DNA from: an uncultured Bacteroidales bacterium
Lineage (GTDB): Bacteria > Bacteroidota > Bacteroidia > Bacteroidales > Bacteroidaceae
DNA: 64,000 nt
NCBI GenBank assembly: GCA_902776455.1
Contig: CACYQI010000007.1
Location: forward strand, 1-64,000
Direction of reading: 5' to 3'
Below, piece by piece: positions 26,671 through 34,222 of this stretch; the first letter of the stretch is position 1; every line of letters starts with the position of its first letter. The notes beneath the pieces are model-generated. The model was given only the letters and a program-made list of their open reading frames with translations, was not told where the DNA came from and did no database searches. The position numbers were made by a program, and so were the translations under genes.

Positions 26671-27576
26671 ATGGCAGAACGAGAGTGGGCAGGAACGACA
26701 TACGGCAACGAGTGGATGCACAAGTGGCTCATCCGCATGCTTCGGTACATCGACATACGGGTGCTGTACGTCTTCGCGGCTATCTTCATCATTCCCGTCT
26801 GCCTGCTGCTGAACCCAAGCCGTGGCATTGCCTATCGCTATTTCCGCCATCGCATCGGGTTCGGACGGATGAAATCGGCCTGGATGACATACGTCAACCA
26901 CTGCCTCTTCAGCCAAGTCGTCATCGACAAGTTCGCCATGTTCGCAGGAAAGAAGTTCAACGTGGAGATAGAGAACAACGAGAGCTTCCTTGAGCTGGCG
27001 AGGCAGAAGGAAGGCTTCGTGCAGCTGAGCGCACATGTCGGCAACTACGAAATAGCGGGCTACACGCTCGAATGCAAGGAGAAACGGCTCAACGCACTCG
27101 TCTTTGGGGGCGAGAAGGCAAGCGTTATGCTCAATCGCAACACGCTCTTCAGCAGCAGAGGCATCAGGATGATAGCCGCCGGAACAGACATGAGCTACCT
27201 CTTCGAGCTGGACAAAGCGCTGACAGACGGCGAGATAGTCTGCATGTCGGCCGACCGCATCCTCCGTTCACCCAAGCACATCGAGTGCGACTTCCTCGGA
27301 GCAAAAGCAAACTTCCCGCTCGGCCCCTTCTCCCTCGCCACCATGCACGGCCTCAATGTGCTGGCAATGAACGTGATGAAGACAGCAATGCGGAGCTACA
27401 AGATCTACGTCACTCCCCTGCCCTACGACAAGTCAGCCCCGCGGAAGGAACAGATAAATCAGCTCTCCAAAGCCTATGTCGCCGAGCTTGAGAAGCAGGT
27501 GCGCAGGTATCCGGCACAATGGTACAACTACTTTGAGTTCTGGAACACCACCCCGACACACGCTCCCGAGAAGTGA
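26671..27576 (+). CDS. LpxL-like lysophospholipid/lipid acyltransferase
   Basis: The frame opens upstream but the ATG at 26671 (MAEREWAGTTYGNEW) has a purine-rich leader and removes an artificial overlap with the methyltransferase. An N-terminal membrane anchor (YVFAAIFIIPVCLLL) is followed by the acyltransferase signature HVGNYE (HX4E). This is the LpxL/HtrB class that adds acyl chains to lipids; in polyene clusters homologous genes may attach the chain to a lipid anchor. About 300 residues, normal length. Substrate unknown. Confidence 0.8.
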   Translation: MAEREWAGTTYGNEWMHKWLIRMLRYIDIRVLYVFAAIFIIPVCLLLNPSRGIAYRYFRHRIGFGRMKSAWMTYVNHCLFSQVVIDKFAMFAGKKFNVEIENNESFLELARQKEGFVQLSAHVGNYEIAGYTLECKEKRLNALVFGGEKASVMLNRNTLFSSRGIRMIAAGTDMSYLFELDKALTDGEIVCMSADRILRSPKHIECDFLGAKANFPLGPFSLATMHGLNVLAMNVMKTAMRSYKIYVTPLPYDKSAPRKEQINQLSKAYVAELEKQVRRYPAQWYNYFEFWNTTPTHAPEK

Positions 27577-27682
27577 ACAACAAAGAATAGTGAACTTGCT
27601 AACGCCCTGTAAACAGATAAATTATGAATTCGAACATCAATCACTCATTGTGTACATTGCCCATTAGTACATTCCGAAAATT

Positions 27683-29365
27683 ATGATAAGCGTACTGTCC
27701 ACCAACATCACCTCGCCTCTGGGCCTCACCACAGAGCAGAACTATCAGGCTGTCTTTTCGGGGAGCACAGCCTTGAGGCGCTATGAGGGTATGTGGGGAC
27801 TGCCAGAGCCGTTTGCCGCCTCGCTGTTCAGCGACGAGCAGAAGGCAGCACTCGCATTGGATGGATATACGTTCTTCGAAGCACTTGCCATACGTTCCGT
27901 TCGCGAAGCCCTCTCGCATCTGCGGCTCGATGTCACGTCCGAGAGAGTTGTCTTCATACTGAGCACCACGAAAGGCAACGTGGAAGAGATAAACACCCCT
28001 CGCTACTATCCGTCGGAATCGGCAAGCATCATCGCAAGAAACATCGGGCTGACCACAACGCCCATCGTGGTTTGCAACGCCTGCGTCTCGGGCCTTTCAG
28101 CACAACTCCTTGCCGACCATCTGCTTACGGCCAACCTCTACGACTACGCCATCGTGGTAGGAGCAGAGGTGCAAAGCAAGTTCATTGTGGCTGGTTTCCA
28201 GTCCCTTAAGGCCATATCGGAAGAGCCTTGCCGCCCATTCGACATGGAACGTAACGGCCTCAATCCAGGCGAAGCGGCTGCCACGATTGTCTTCGGCAAG
28301 CCTTCTCCAAGGCTCGGTGACGTTAGAGAGGGTCTCTATTGGAACCTCGTGGACGGAGCAGCTTGCAACGACGCCTGCCATCTCGTCTCGCCATCGCCGC
28401 AAGGCGTGGGTCTGACCGCTGCCATCGAGACTGCGATGAAAGGTCGCGACAAGAAGCAACTCGCTACGATTTGCGCTCACGGAACAGCCACGCTCTACAA
28501 CGATCAAATGGAGTCGAAAGCCATTGAGAAGGCCCATCTGTCGGACATCCCCCTGTCTGCGCTCAAAGGCTACTACGGGCATACGATGGGGGCGGCAGGC
28601 GTGCTCGAAACCATCCTGTCCATGCGAGCCACAGACGACGGCATCGTGCTTGCCACAAAGGGTTTTATGGAACCGGGTGTCAGCGGAAAAGTCAGCATCA
28701 ATGGCGAGCCGCGACCCATCGATAAGACCGCCTTCTTGAAGGTTATGTCGGGTTTTGGCGGCTGCAACGTAACGGCACTCTATGAAAGAGGGGCAGGAAG
28801 CATGGAGCAAGGGGCAGGAAGCATGGAGCAAGGAGCCAGAGGAAAAGTGAAGCTCGAAAAGGTGCAGACCGTCAGATTCTCTTCTGCGGAAGGGACTTCT
28901 CCCTCCGACATCTACAAGCAGGAAATAGGGAACTATCCTAAGTTCTACAAGATGGACATCCTTTCGCGACTGGCTTTCGTGGCAGCAGAAAAGGTCCTCT
29001 CCAACTCTCCCCTGAAGGACGAAGACAAGAAGCCTGCCCTCATCCTCTTCAACCACTCGTCCTCGATAGAAAGCGACCGCCGTTTCCTCGACACAATCAG
29101 CCGTGCCGAAGACTTCTTCCCCAGCCCTTCCGCCTTCGTTTACACCTTGCCCAACATCGCAGCTGGCGAGATAGCCATCCGACATCAGCTTCTCGGCGAG
29201 ACCTCCTTCTACATCCTTCCCGAGAAAGACGAAACGTTGATGCAGCAGATACTCGAAGCCACTCTGGGCGGCACGGAAGCCCGAAGCGTCGTCAGCGGCT
29301 GGGTAGATGCCGAAAGCAACACAAGCTACGAGTGCGAACTGACAATATATTCTGTTAAAGTATAA
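27683..29365 (+). CDS. Beta-ketoacyl-ACP synthase with a degenerate C-terminal thiolase-like domain
   Basis: The N-terminal ketosynthase (about 1-365) has a full triad: Cys134 in VVCNACVSG, His266 in CAHGTATL, Lys295 and His300 in LKGYYGHTMGAAG. Residues about 390-560 form a second thiolase-like half without a catalytic Cys (DILSRLAFVAAEKVL ... NIAAGEIAIRHQLLGETSFYIL), resembling the small chain-length-factor-like proteins of aryl-polyene and flexirubin clusters. The linker (about 370-388) is a tandem of the 21-bp unit GGGGCAGGAAGCATGGAGCAA, giving RGAGSMEQGAGSMEQGARG. Such a linker is not expected in the family and looks like repeat-born sequence. It probably extends a chain on the neighbouring ACP. 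Confidence 0.8.
   Translation: MISVLSTNITSPLGLTTEQNYQAVFSGSTALRRYEGMWGLPEPFAASLFSDEQKAALALDGYTFFEALAIRSVREALSHLRLDVTSERVVFILSTTKGNVEEINTPRYYPSESASIIARNIGLTTTPIVVCNACVSGLSAQLLADHLLTANLYDYAIVVGAEVQSKFIVAGFQSLKAISEEPCRPFDMERNGLNPGEAAATIVFGKPSPRLGDVREGLYWNLVDGAACNDACHLVSPSPQGVGLTAAIETAMKGRDKKQLATICAHGTATLYNDQMESKAIEKAHLSDIPLSALKGYYGHTMGAAGVLETILSMRATDDGIVLATKGFMEPGVSGKVSINGEPRPIDKTAFLKVMSGFGGCNVTALYERGAGSMEQGAGSMEQGARGKVKLEKVQTVRFSSAEGTSPSDIYKQEIGNYPKFYKMDILSRLAFVAAEKVLSNSPLKDEDKKPALILFNHSSSIESDRRFLDTISRAEDFFPSPSAFVYTLPNIAAGEIAIRHQLLGETSFYILPEKDETLMQQILEATLGGTEARSVVSGWVDAESNTSYECELTIYSVKV
28790..28831 (+). repeat. 21-bp tandem inside the first ketosynthase
   Basis: Two perfect copies of a 21-bp unit (28790-28810, 28811-28831) and the beginning of a third. 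It is in frame and lies at the boundary of the two protein halves. Confidence 0.75.
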
Positions 29366-29436
29366 TGGCTAAAGATTAAAGGTTAAAGTAATGGTTAAAG
29401 TAATTCTTAATACACATATTATAAATATATACTAAG

Positions 29437-29697
29437 ATGGAACAACTTATTAACGACTTGAAACAACAGATTAAGGAAGTCCTCAACCTGGAGGAGCTTT
29501 CTCTTGAAGACTTCGATGCTGATGCGCCTCTCTTTGCCGATGAAGGCATCGGCCTCGACTCCATCGATGTGCTCGAAATCATCGTGCTCTTGGAGAAACA
29601 GTATGGCATTCGTCTCGCCAACCCGAAAGAAGGCAAAGCCATCTTCAAGAGCGTGCGTACAATAGCCGAATACGTGCAGGCAAACAGGAAGAAGTAA
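29437..29697 (+). CDS. Acyl carrier protein
   Basis: An 86-residue carrier protein. The phosphopantetheine attachment motif is GIGLDSIDVLEI with Ser42. The helix II and III pattern is typical of dedicated ACPs of secondary pathways. It carries the growing chain for the flanking ketosynthases. About 70 bases separate it from the ketosynthase upstream. Confidence 0.92.
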   Translation: MEQLINDLKQQIKEVLNLEELSLEDFDADAPLFADEGIGLDSIDVLEIIVLLEKQYGIRLANPKEGKAIFKSVRTIAEYVQANRKK

Positions 29698-29819
29698 AGA
29701 GTTAAGAGTTGAAAAGCCCCCCTCTGACTCCCTCTTAAAGGGGAGGACTCCCTCCCTTTAAGGGAGGATTGAGGAGAGTCTGAGAGTTGAAGTTGAAAGT
29801 TGAGAGTGAACCAAATAAA
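29698..29819. repeat. Heptamer and G/C hairpin repeats between the ACP and ketosynthase genes
   Basis: Begins at the ACP stop with GAGTTAA/GAGTTGA heptamers, then a hairpin with CCCCCCTCTGACTCCCTC and GGGGAGGACTCCCTCCC near 29716-29785, then GTTGAAAGTTGAGAG. The hairpin matches the inserts inside the primase and second ketosynthase. Confidence 0.6.
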
Positions 29820-31736
29820 ATGGCAAACGTAATAGTAGCAGGTTACGGCATTATCTGCGCCATTGGCAACGATGCCTCGGCTGTCCTGAAGTCCCTCAAA
29901 GAAGGGCAAACAGGGATTGGCCCAATGCGTTATCTCCAGTCGAGCCACAAGGAGTTGCCCGTTGGCGAAGTGAAACTCTCCAACGAAGAGATGAAGCAGA
30001 TGCTTGGCTTGGACAAAGAAGCCATCATCAGCCGAACCGCTTTGATGGGAGCCATTGCTATCCGCCAAGCCTTAGAGCATGCCCAGCTGACACTAAAAGG
30101 CAAGCGCGTTGTCGTCATTTCCGGCACGACCGTAGGCGGAATGGATATGACGGAGCGTTACTTCAAAGGTCCTTCTGCAGAGCTGGAAGAAGCTCTCAGG
30201 AAGCACGACTGCGGCAGCTCCACGCGGCAGATGGCCAACCTTGCCGGACTTGTAGATGCCGAGGTGTGTACCGTCTCCACAGCCTGCTCGTCTGCCGTCA
30301 ACGCCATCATCCTCGGCTCGGAAATGCTGAAAAGGGGCGAAGCAGACATCGTCATAGCAGGCGGCACGGAAGCCCTGAGCATGTTCCACCTCAACGGGTT
30401 CAACTCGCTGATGATTCTCGACAAAGCCCAATGCCGACCATTCGACAAGACGCGTACTGGCCTGAACTTGGGCGAAGGAGCTGCTTTCCTTGTGCTTACA
30501 CACACTTTAGTGAAGAGTAAAGAGTTAAGAGTGAAGAATAATAGTAACAACTTAGAGCGCAAAAGTAGTTCTAATCCTTCACTCTTCACTCTTCACTCTT
30601 CTGTTTACATCCGCGGCTATGCCAACCGTTGCGATGCCTTCCACCAGACTGCTTCATCCGAAAACGGCGAGGGAGCCTTCCTTGCCATGACCGATGCCTT
30701 GAAGATGGCTGGGCTGAGACCTGAAGACATCAGCTACATCAATGCCCACGGCACGGGTACTCCCAACAACGATGCCAGCGAAAGCGAAGCCATCCGACGA
30801 GTCTTCGCCGACAACATCCCGCCCGTCTCCAGCACGAAAGGCTTCACAGGCCACACCACCTCGGCTTCCGGCGCAATAGAAACCGTCATATGTATCCTTG
30901 CTCTTCAAAACAACTTCCTGCCTGCAAACCTCGGCTGGAAGGAACAAGACGAAGCGTGCATCACTCCCCTTGGAAATGAAGAATTAAGAATGAAGAATGA
31001 AGAATTTGCTACCGCGCGTAACATTCTTTGCAATTCCTTCGGATTTGGAGGGAACGATTCGGCAGTTGTGATAGGTAAAAGCTCCCTCCCCGACTTTTCG
31101 AGCAAGGAGCAGCCTCTCCTAAAACGCAGGGGGCAGGAAGCCTTTTCCCCTTCCCTAAACTTAAAGTCCTTCCCTTCAGGGGAGGATTTAGGAGAGGCTA
31201 CCACCTGCGTCTTGGGAGAAGCCGTAATAGATGATGTTGAGCAACTAGGTGAGCTTCGCGAGTTTGTCACAGCAGGCGAAGCCCGACGGATGGGCAAGCT
31301 GATGAAGGCAGCCACCATCACCTCCATGAGAGCGTTGCGGCAGGCAGGCGTGGAACGCCCCGATGCCATCATCACAGCCACCGCCTACGGAATGCTCGAG
31401 ACGAGCGAACGCTTCCTCACAGACATGGTGGAGAACGGCGAAGAGATGCTCAGCCCTACCCTCTTCATGCAGAGCACACACAACACCATCGGCTCAGCCC
31501 TCGCCATACGGCTCAAGTGCCACGGCTACAACATCACTTATTCGCAAGGCGCAGACTCGTTCCGTTGGGCACTTCGCGACGCCAAGCGCCTAATAGAAAC
31601 GGGCAAGGCAAAGACTGTCCTTGTGGGTCAGCACGACGAAGCAACGCCTATGATGCAGCACTTCTGCCGCCTAATGGGTTGTCCCGTCCCGCCGATGCTC
31701 TACTCCCGCAGCATCGTGCTGAGCCGCAAGACCTGA
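29820..31736 (+). CDS. Ketosynthase fused to a chain-length-factor domain by repeat sequence
   Basis: The start at 29820 follows a repeat-rich leader; an earlier in-frame ATG would add only repeat-coded residues. N-terminal beta-ketoacyl synthase, about 1-420: Cys156 in VSTACSSA, His310 in NAHGTGT, Lys340 and His345 in STKGFTGHTTSASG. C-terminal domain, about 466-638, is a ketoacyl-synt_2 (chain-length-factor) domain with EARRMGKLMKAA, RPDAIITATAYG, FMQSTHNTIGSALAIRL and VLVGQHDEATP. Normally these are separate genes in aryl-polyene-like clusters. Three in-frame repeats interrupt it: residues ~231-261, ~386-398 and ~421-462; the last joins the two domains. It is unknown whether the enzyme tolerates them, but all catalytic residues are kept and the frame is open for 638 codons. 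Confidence 0.82.
   Translation: MANVIVAGYGIICAIGNDASAVLKSLKEGQTGIGPMRYLQSSHKELPVGEVKLSNEEMKQMLGLDKEAIISRTALMGAIAIRQALEHAQLTLKGKRVVVISGTTVGGMDMTERYFKGPSAELEEALRKHDCGSSTRQMANLAGLVDAEVCTVSTACSSAVNAIILGSEMLKRGEADIVIAGGTEALSMFHLNGFNSLMILDKAQCRPFDKTRTGLNLGEGAAFLVLTHTLVKSKELRVKNNSNNLERKSSSNPSLFTLHSSVYIRGYANRCDAFHQTASSENGEGAFLAMTDALKMAGLRPEDISYINAHGTGTPNNDASESEAIRRVFADNIPPVSSTKGFTGHTTSASGAIETVICILALQNNFLPANLGWKEQDEACITPLGNEELRMKNEEFATARNILCNSFGFGGNDSAVVIGKSSLPDFSSKEQPLLKRRGQEAFSPSLNLKSFPSGEDLGEATTCVLGEAVIDDVEQLGELREFVTAGEARRMGKLMKAATITSMRALRQAGVERPDAIITATAYGMLETSERFLTDMVENGEEMLSPTLFMQSTHNTIGSALAIRLKCHGYNITYSQGADSFRWALRDAKRLIETGKAKTVLVGQHDEATPMMQHFCRLMGCPVPPMLYSRSIVLSRKT
30510..30602 (+). repeat. GTGAAGA/TTCACTC inverted repeat inside the ketosynthase (insert 1)
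   Basis: Left arm AGTGAAGAGTAAAGAGTT, right arm TTCACTCTTCACTCTTCAC. The arms pair. The same heptamer (agtgaag) occurs between genes at 46183-46206 and 53095-53122. It adds about 30 residues between THTLV and YIRGY. Confidence 0.7.
30975..31013 (+). repeat. GAATGAA heptamer inside the ketosynthase (insert 2)
   Basis: It reads GAATGAAGAATGAAGAATTT and then GCTACCGCGC. The intergenic copy at 40704-40743 is identical over the last 30 bases and has one more heptamer. Confidence 0.75.
31080..31205 (+). repeat. G/C hairpin inside the ketosynthase, joining the CLF domain (insert 3)
   Basis: The end of the insert (AAGTCCTTCCCTTCAGGGGA and onward to GGATTTAGGAGAGGCT) differs by one base from the intergenic copy at 52286-52322. 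The upstream part (GGGGGCAGG AAGCC) also matches that copy in order. Confidence 0.75.
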
Positions 31737-31862
31737 ATCAATTCATAATTCTTAATTCATAATTCATAATTATTGGCGTCCGGGGAAAGCATTTCATCTT
31801 CTATATAGGCTCTTATCCATCGGTATTTCTGACGAAAAGCTGCTTGCGTCCCGGGGGAGGAA
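31737..31862. repeat. AATTCAT heptamers and a fragment of the long palindromic element (E)
   Basis: AATTCAT-type heptamers at 31740-31771 follow the stop. Then a fragment of the A/B element in the B orientation: the terminus ATTATTGG(C)GTCC, CATCTTCTATNTAGGCTCTT and ATCCATCGGTATTTCTGACG. Confidence 0.6.
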
Positions 31863-31962
31863 ATGTAGCACGTGGCTTCCGGACACACAGAAACCCTCTC
31901 TAACTCCTCTTTAGGGTTGAGGAACAACCCCTTGCTCCAAAAGGAAGCAAGCTTCCGAAAAG

Positions 31963-33096
31963 TTAAAGGAACTTCACCTTCGAGGCGTCGCGAGGCTTGG
32001 CGTCAGGGGCTTCGTCGGGATAACCAATGGCTATGACGTAGAGCAACTTATAGCCCTCGGGGATGTCGAGACGGTCGAGGAAGAACTTCGCCTTCTCGTT
32101 TGAGAGCAGGAAGCGGACGGGACCTGTCTGTATGCATGTGCCGAGACCTATCGACTCGGCTGCCAACATCATGTTCTGGCCCAAGAGACCAGCATCGAGG
32201 TCGAAGCCTCCGTCCTTCGGAGCGCAGACGCAGATGAGGTTGGGAGCACCCCGGAACATGTTTTTGAAGTTCTTGTCTTGCTGCACCATATCGGGGTTCG
32301 CCTGCTTATAGACCTCGCTCACGTCGCTGAGGAGCTTCTGGTCTTCTATCACTCTGACGGCCCAATACTGCCAGTTTCTCGCGCTCGGAGCGTTGATGCC
32401 GGCGCGGACAATCACTTCCAGCTTCTCGCGCTCAACGGGGCGGTCGAGGTACTTACGGACGGAGCGTCGGGCCATGATGTTGCTGAGCACGGGATTCAGT
32501 TCCATGCGAATATCCGCCTCTATGTCAGAGATTTTGTCCATAGGCTCATAGCGCTTCACCACTCTTCCGTCGCGGCTGACCAGGAACTTCGTGAAGTTCC
32601 ATTTGATGTCGGCATTCTTGTCGTAGTCAGCATTCTGCTTGCGGAGCATATCGTCGAGCAGTTTGCCCATCTTGTCGCCAAGGTCGAAGCCTCCGAACCC
32701 CTTCTTAGCCTTCAGGTAAGCATAGAGAGGATGAGTGCCTTCGCCGTTCACCTCGATCTTGTCGAACTGCGGAAAGCGGATGTTATAGTTGGCTGTGCAG
32801 AACTCACGAATCTCCTTGATGGTGCCCGGAGCCTGCTGTCCGAACTGATTGCAAGGGAAGTCGAGGATGACGAGGCCTTCGCCGGAAAGCTTGTCGTAGA
32901 GCTGTTCCAGTTCTTTGTATTGAGGCGTAAAGCCGCATCGTGTTGCCGTGTTGACGATGAGCAACACCTTGCCCTTGTACTCAGCGAGCGAGACGTCCTG
33001 CCCGCCTTCGTTCTTCACCTTGAAATCGTAGATGCTCTGTGCCGATACCGCCAGCACGGCTGTCAATGCCAATAGGCAGATAAAGAGTCTTTTCAT
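31963..33096 (-). CDS. Exported glutathione peroxidase-nitroreductase fusion
   Basis: A 377-residue protein with a signal peptide (MKRLFICLLALTAVLAVSAQ). Residues ~21-200 are a glutathione-peroxidase-type thiol peroxidase: Cys54 in NTATRCGFTPQY, FPCNQFGQQAPG (Gln84), WNFTKFLV (Trp166, Asn167) complete the tetrad. Residues ~204-377 are an FMN nitroreductase (MARRSVRKYLDRPV, PSARNWQYW). The signal peptide means the whole protein would pass the inner membrane, where FMN and reductant are scarce, so its reductant and flavin supply are unclear. It may protect the envelope from lipid or alkyl hydroperoxides. No other gene on its strand is adjacent, and a good promoter lies upstream. Confidence 0.85.
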   Translation of the reverse strand: MKRLFICLLALTAVLAVSAQSIYDFKVKNEGGQDVSLAEYKGKVLLIVNTATRCGFTPQYKELEQLYDKLSGEGLVILDFPCNQFGQQAPGTIKEIREFCTANYNIRFPQFDKIEVNGEGTHPLYAYLKAKKGFGGFDLGDKMGKLLDDMLRKQNADYDKNADIKWNFTKFLVSRDGRVVKRYEPMDKISDIEADIRMELNPVLSNIMARRSVRKYLDRPVEREKLEVIVRAGINAPSARNWQYWAVRVIEDQKLLSDVSEVYKQANPDMVQQDKNFKNMFRGAPNLICVCAPKDGGFDLDAGLLGQNMMLAAESIGLGTCIQTGPVRFLLSNEKAKFFLDRLDIPEGYKLLYVIAIGYPDEAPDAKPRDASKVKFL

Positions 33097-33145
33097 AGTC
33101 TTTTACCTTTATACAATTAGTCTAACAGAGGAATAAACTCGGCGA

Positions 33146-33176
33146 CAAAGGTACGAAGAACTGCGCGAACTACCAA
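33146..33176 (-). promoter_or_regulatory. Promoter of the peroxidase-nitroreductase gene
   Basis: Minus strand: TTG, 20 nt, TACCTTTG. Transcription starts near 33139, about 43 nt before the start codon. Confidence 0.65.
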
Positions 33177-33195
33177 ATTTATTTCAGTTTATCTG

Positions 33196-33512
33196 TTGTC
33201 CGGTGAAACTTTGTCATCTTCTATTTAGGCTCTTATCCATCGGCATTTCTAACGAAAAACAACTTATAGAGGCTTAGTAAAAGTCTCGAAGAGACGAAAG
33301 AACACAGACGGGGGCGTTAGCCTCCGGTAGGATTGCGACAACAAAACTAAGCCCCGACAGGACGACAGAGTTCTAAATATGCTGTTTCCAAACAAGTTGG
33401 ACTTTCTGTCGCCCTTTTAGGGCTTCTCTTCTCCGACATATTTCTTACCGGGGGTTAAAACCCCCGTCTGTGGTCTCTCGCGCCTTCGGCGCTTATTTAG
33501 CTGACAACAATT
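33196..33512 (-). repeat. Long palindromic element, copy B
   Basis: Reverse-complement partner of copy A at 24759-25050 with many substitutions but the same order of hairpins, including GACGGGGG near 33308, an inner TAAGCCCCGACAGGACGAC and CGCGCCTTCGGCGCTTATTT at the end. It sits between the peroxidase promoter and copy F1. Confidence 0.7.
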
Positions 33513-33633
33513 ATCTCGTTTTACCTGTTCTCGTAGCAGCATGGACAGGAATCTGCATGGCTGATACGCGACGATTCAAAGGCATGGACTAAGGTTGCGA
33601 ATGCCATCAGCTATGCGCTCGGCAAGCAGATGC

Positions 33634-33820
33634 TTTGTCAAGACTTTTCGCATTCCGACGCGCTCTGACGGCATCTTTTTGCTTCTGTGGCACTTTGGTC
33701 CACCGAAGACGAGAAATGGGCTTAAATCGAATGGCAGCTGAAAATCAACGGGTTGGGAAGGGGCGTTTGGCAAGGGCGGGTTAAGAAAGTATAAGGTCGG
33801 CATGAAATGCCGACATACAA
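33634..33820 (+). repeat. 190-bp dispersed repeat, copy F1
   Basis: Its reverse complement matches 52641-52829 over about 190 bp, with GCACTTTGGTCCACCGAAGAC and AAATGGGCTT as the best parts. It ends in a perfect hairpin GTCGGCAT-GAA-ATGCCGAC (33796-33814). A third fragment lies at 62961-63004. Confidence 0.65.
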
Positions 33821-33866
33821 AACAAAGAATGAAGGGAAAATTGGCTAGTTGAAAGGGGGAAGTTAA

Positions 33867-33955
33867 CGTGGAGGAAAAGGCAACACTCCGTGGAGAGTTG
33901 GCCGACTTAACGTGGAGCTTCGAAAGACAAGGCGTGCTACGTCGGCCGATTCGGC
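33867..33955. repeat. 22-bp array (degenerate), CGTGG family
   Basis: CGTGG or CGTGC at 33867, 33889, 33911 and 33933, exactly 22 bp apart, although the sequence between has drifted. The short open frame that runs through here is judged not to be a gene. From 34030 to 34085 a G/C hairpin repeat (GGGAGAAGTCTCTCCC) lies just before the next gene. Confidence 0.55.
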
Positions 33956-34200
33956 TCGCTGCGATGCAAAATCATGTCAAGGTTTTTCGCATATATTCCA
34001 CTCGCCACGAAGGAGAGAAGGCTCCGACAATTCCTCTCTGTAAGGAAAGGGAGAAGTCTCTCCCTTTAGGGGGAGATTTAGAGGAGGCTGAGGCAATTGG
34101 GAAGACTTCAGCTCCCTGAATTCGCAGAACAAATAAGGCTGTTCGTTGAAATTATTGATTAAACTTCAATCCTTGCACCTTCATCTCAAAACTTTTTTCG

Positions 34201-34208
34201 TAACTTTG
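34201..34208 (+). promoter_or_regulatory. -7 element upstream of the Cthe_2159-like gene
   Basis: TAACTTTG, 15 nt before the first ATG at 34223. TTG at 34173-34175 is 25 nt upstream, longer than ideal. Confidence 0.5.
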
Positions 34209-34222
34209 CAAGCAAAACCCCT

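Noticed and set aside
33868-34119. Short open frame across the degenerate 22-bp array
   Set aside because: Composed of repeat sequence; no conserved motif.
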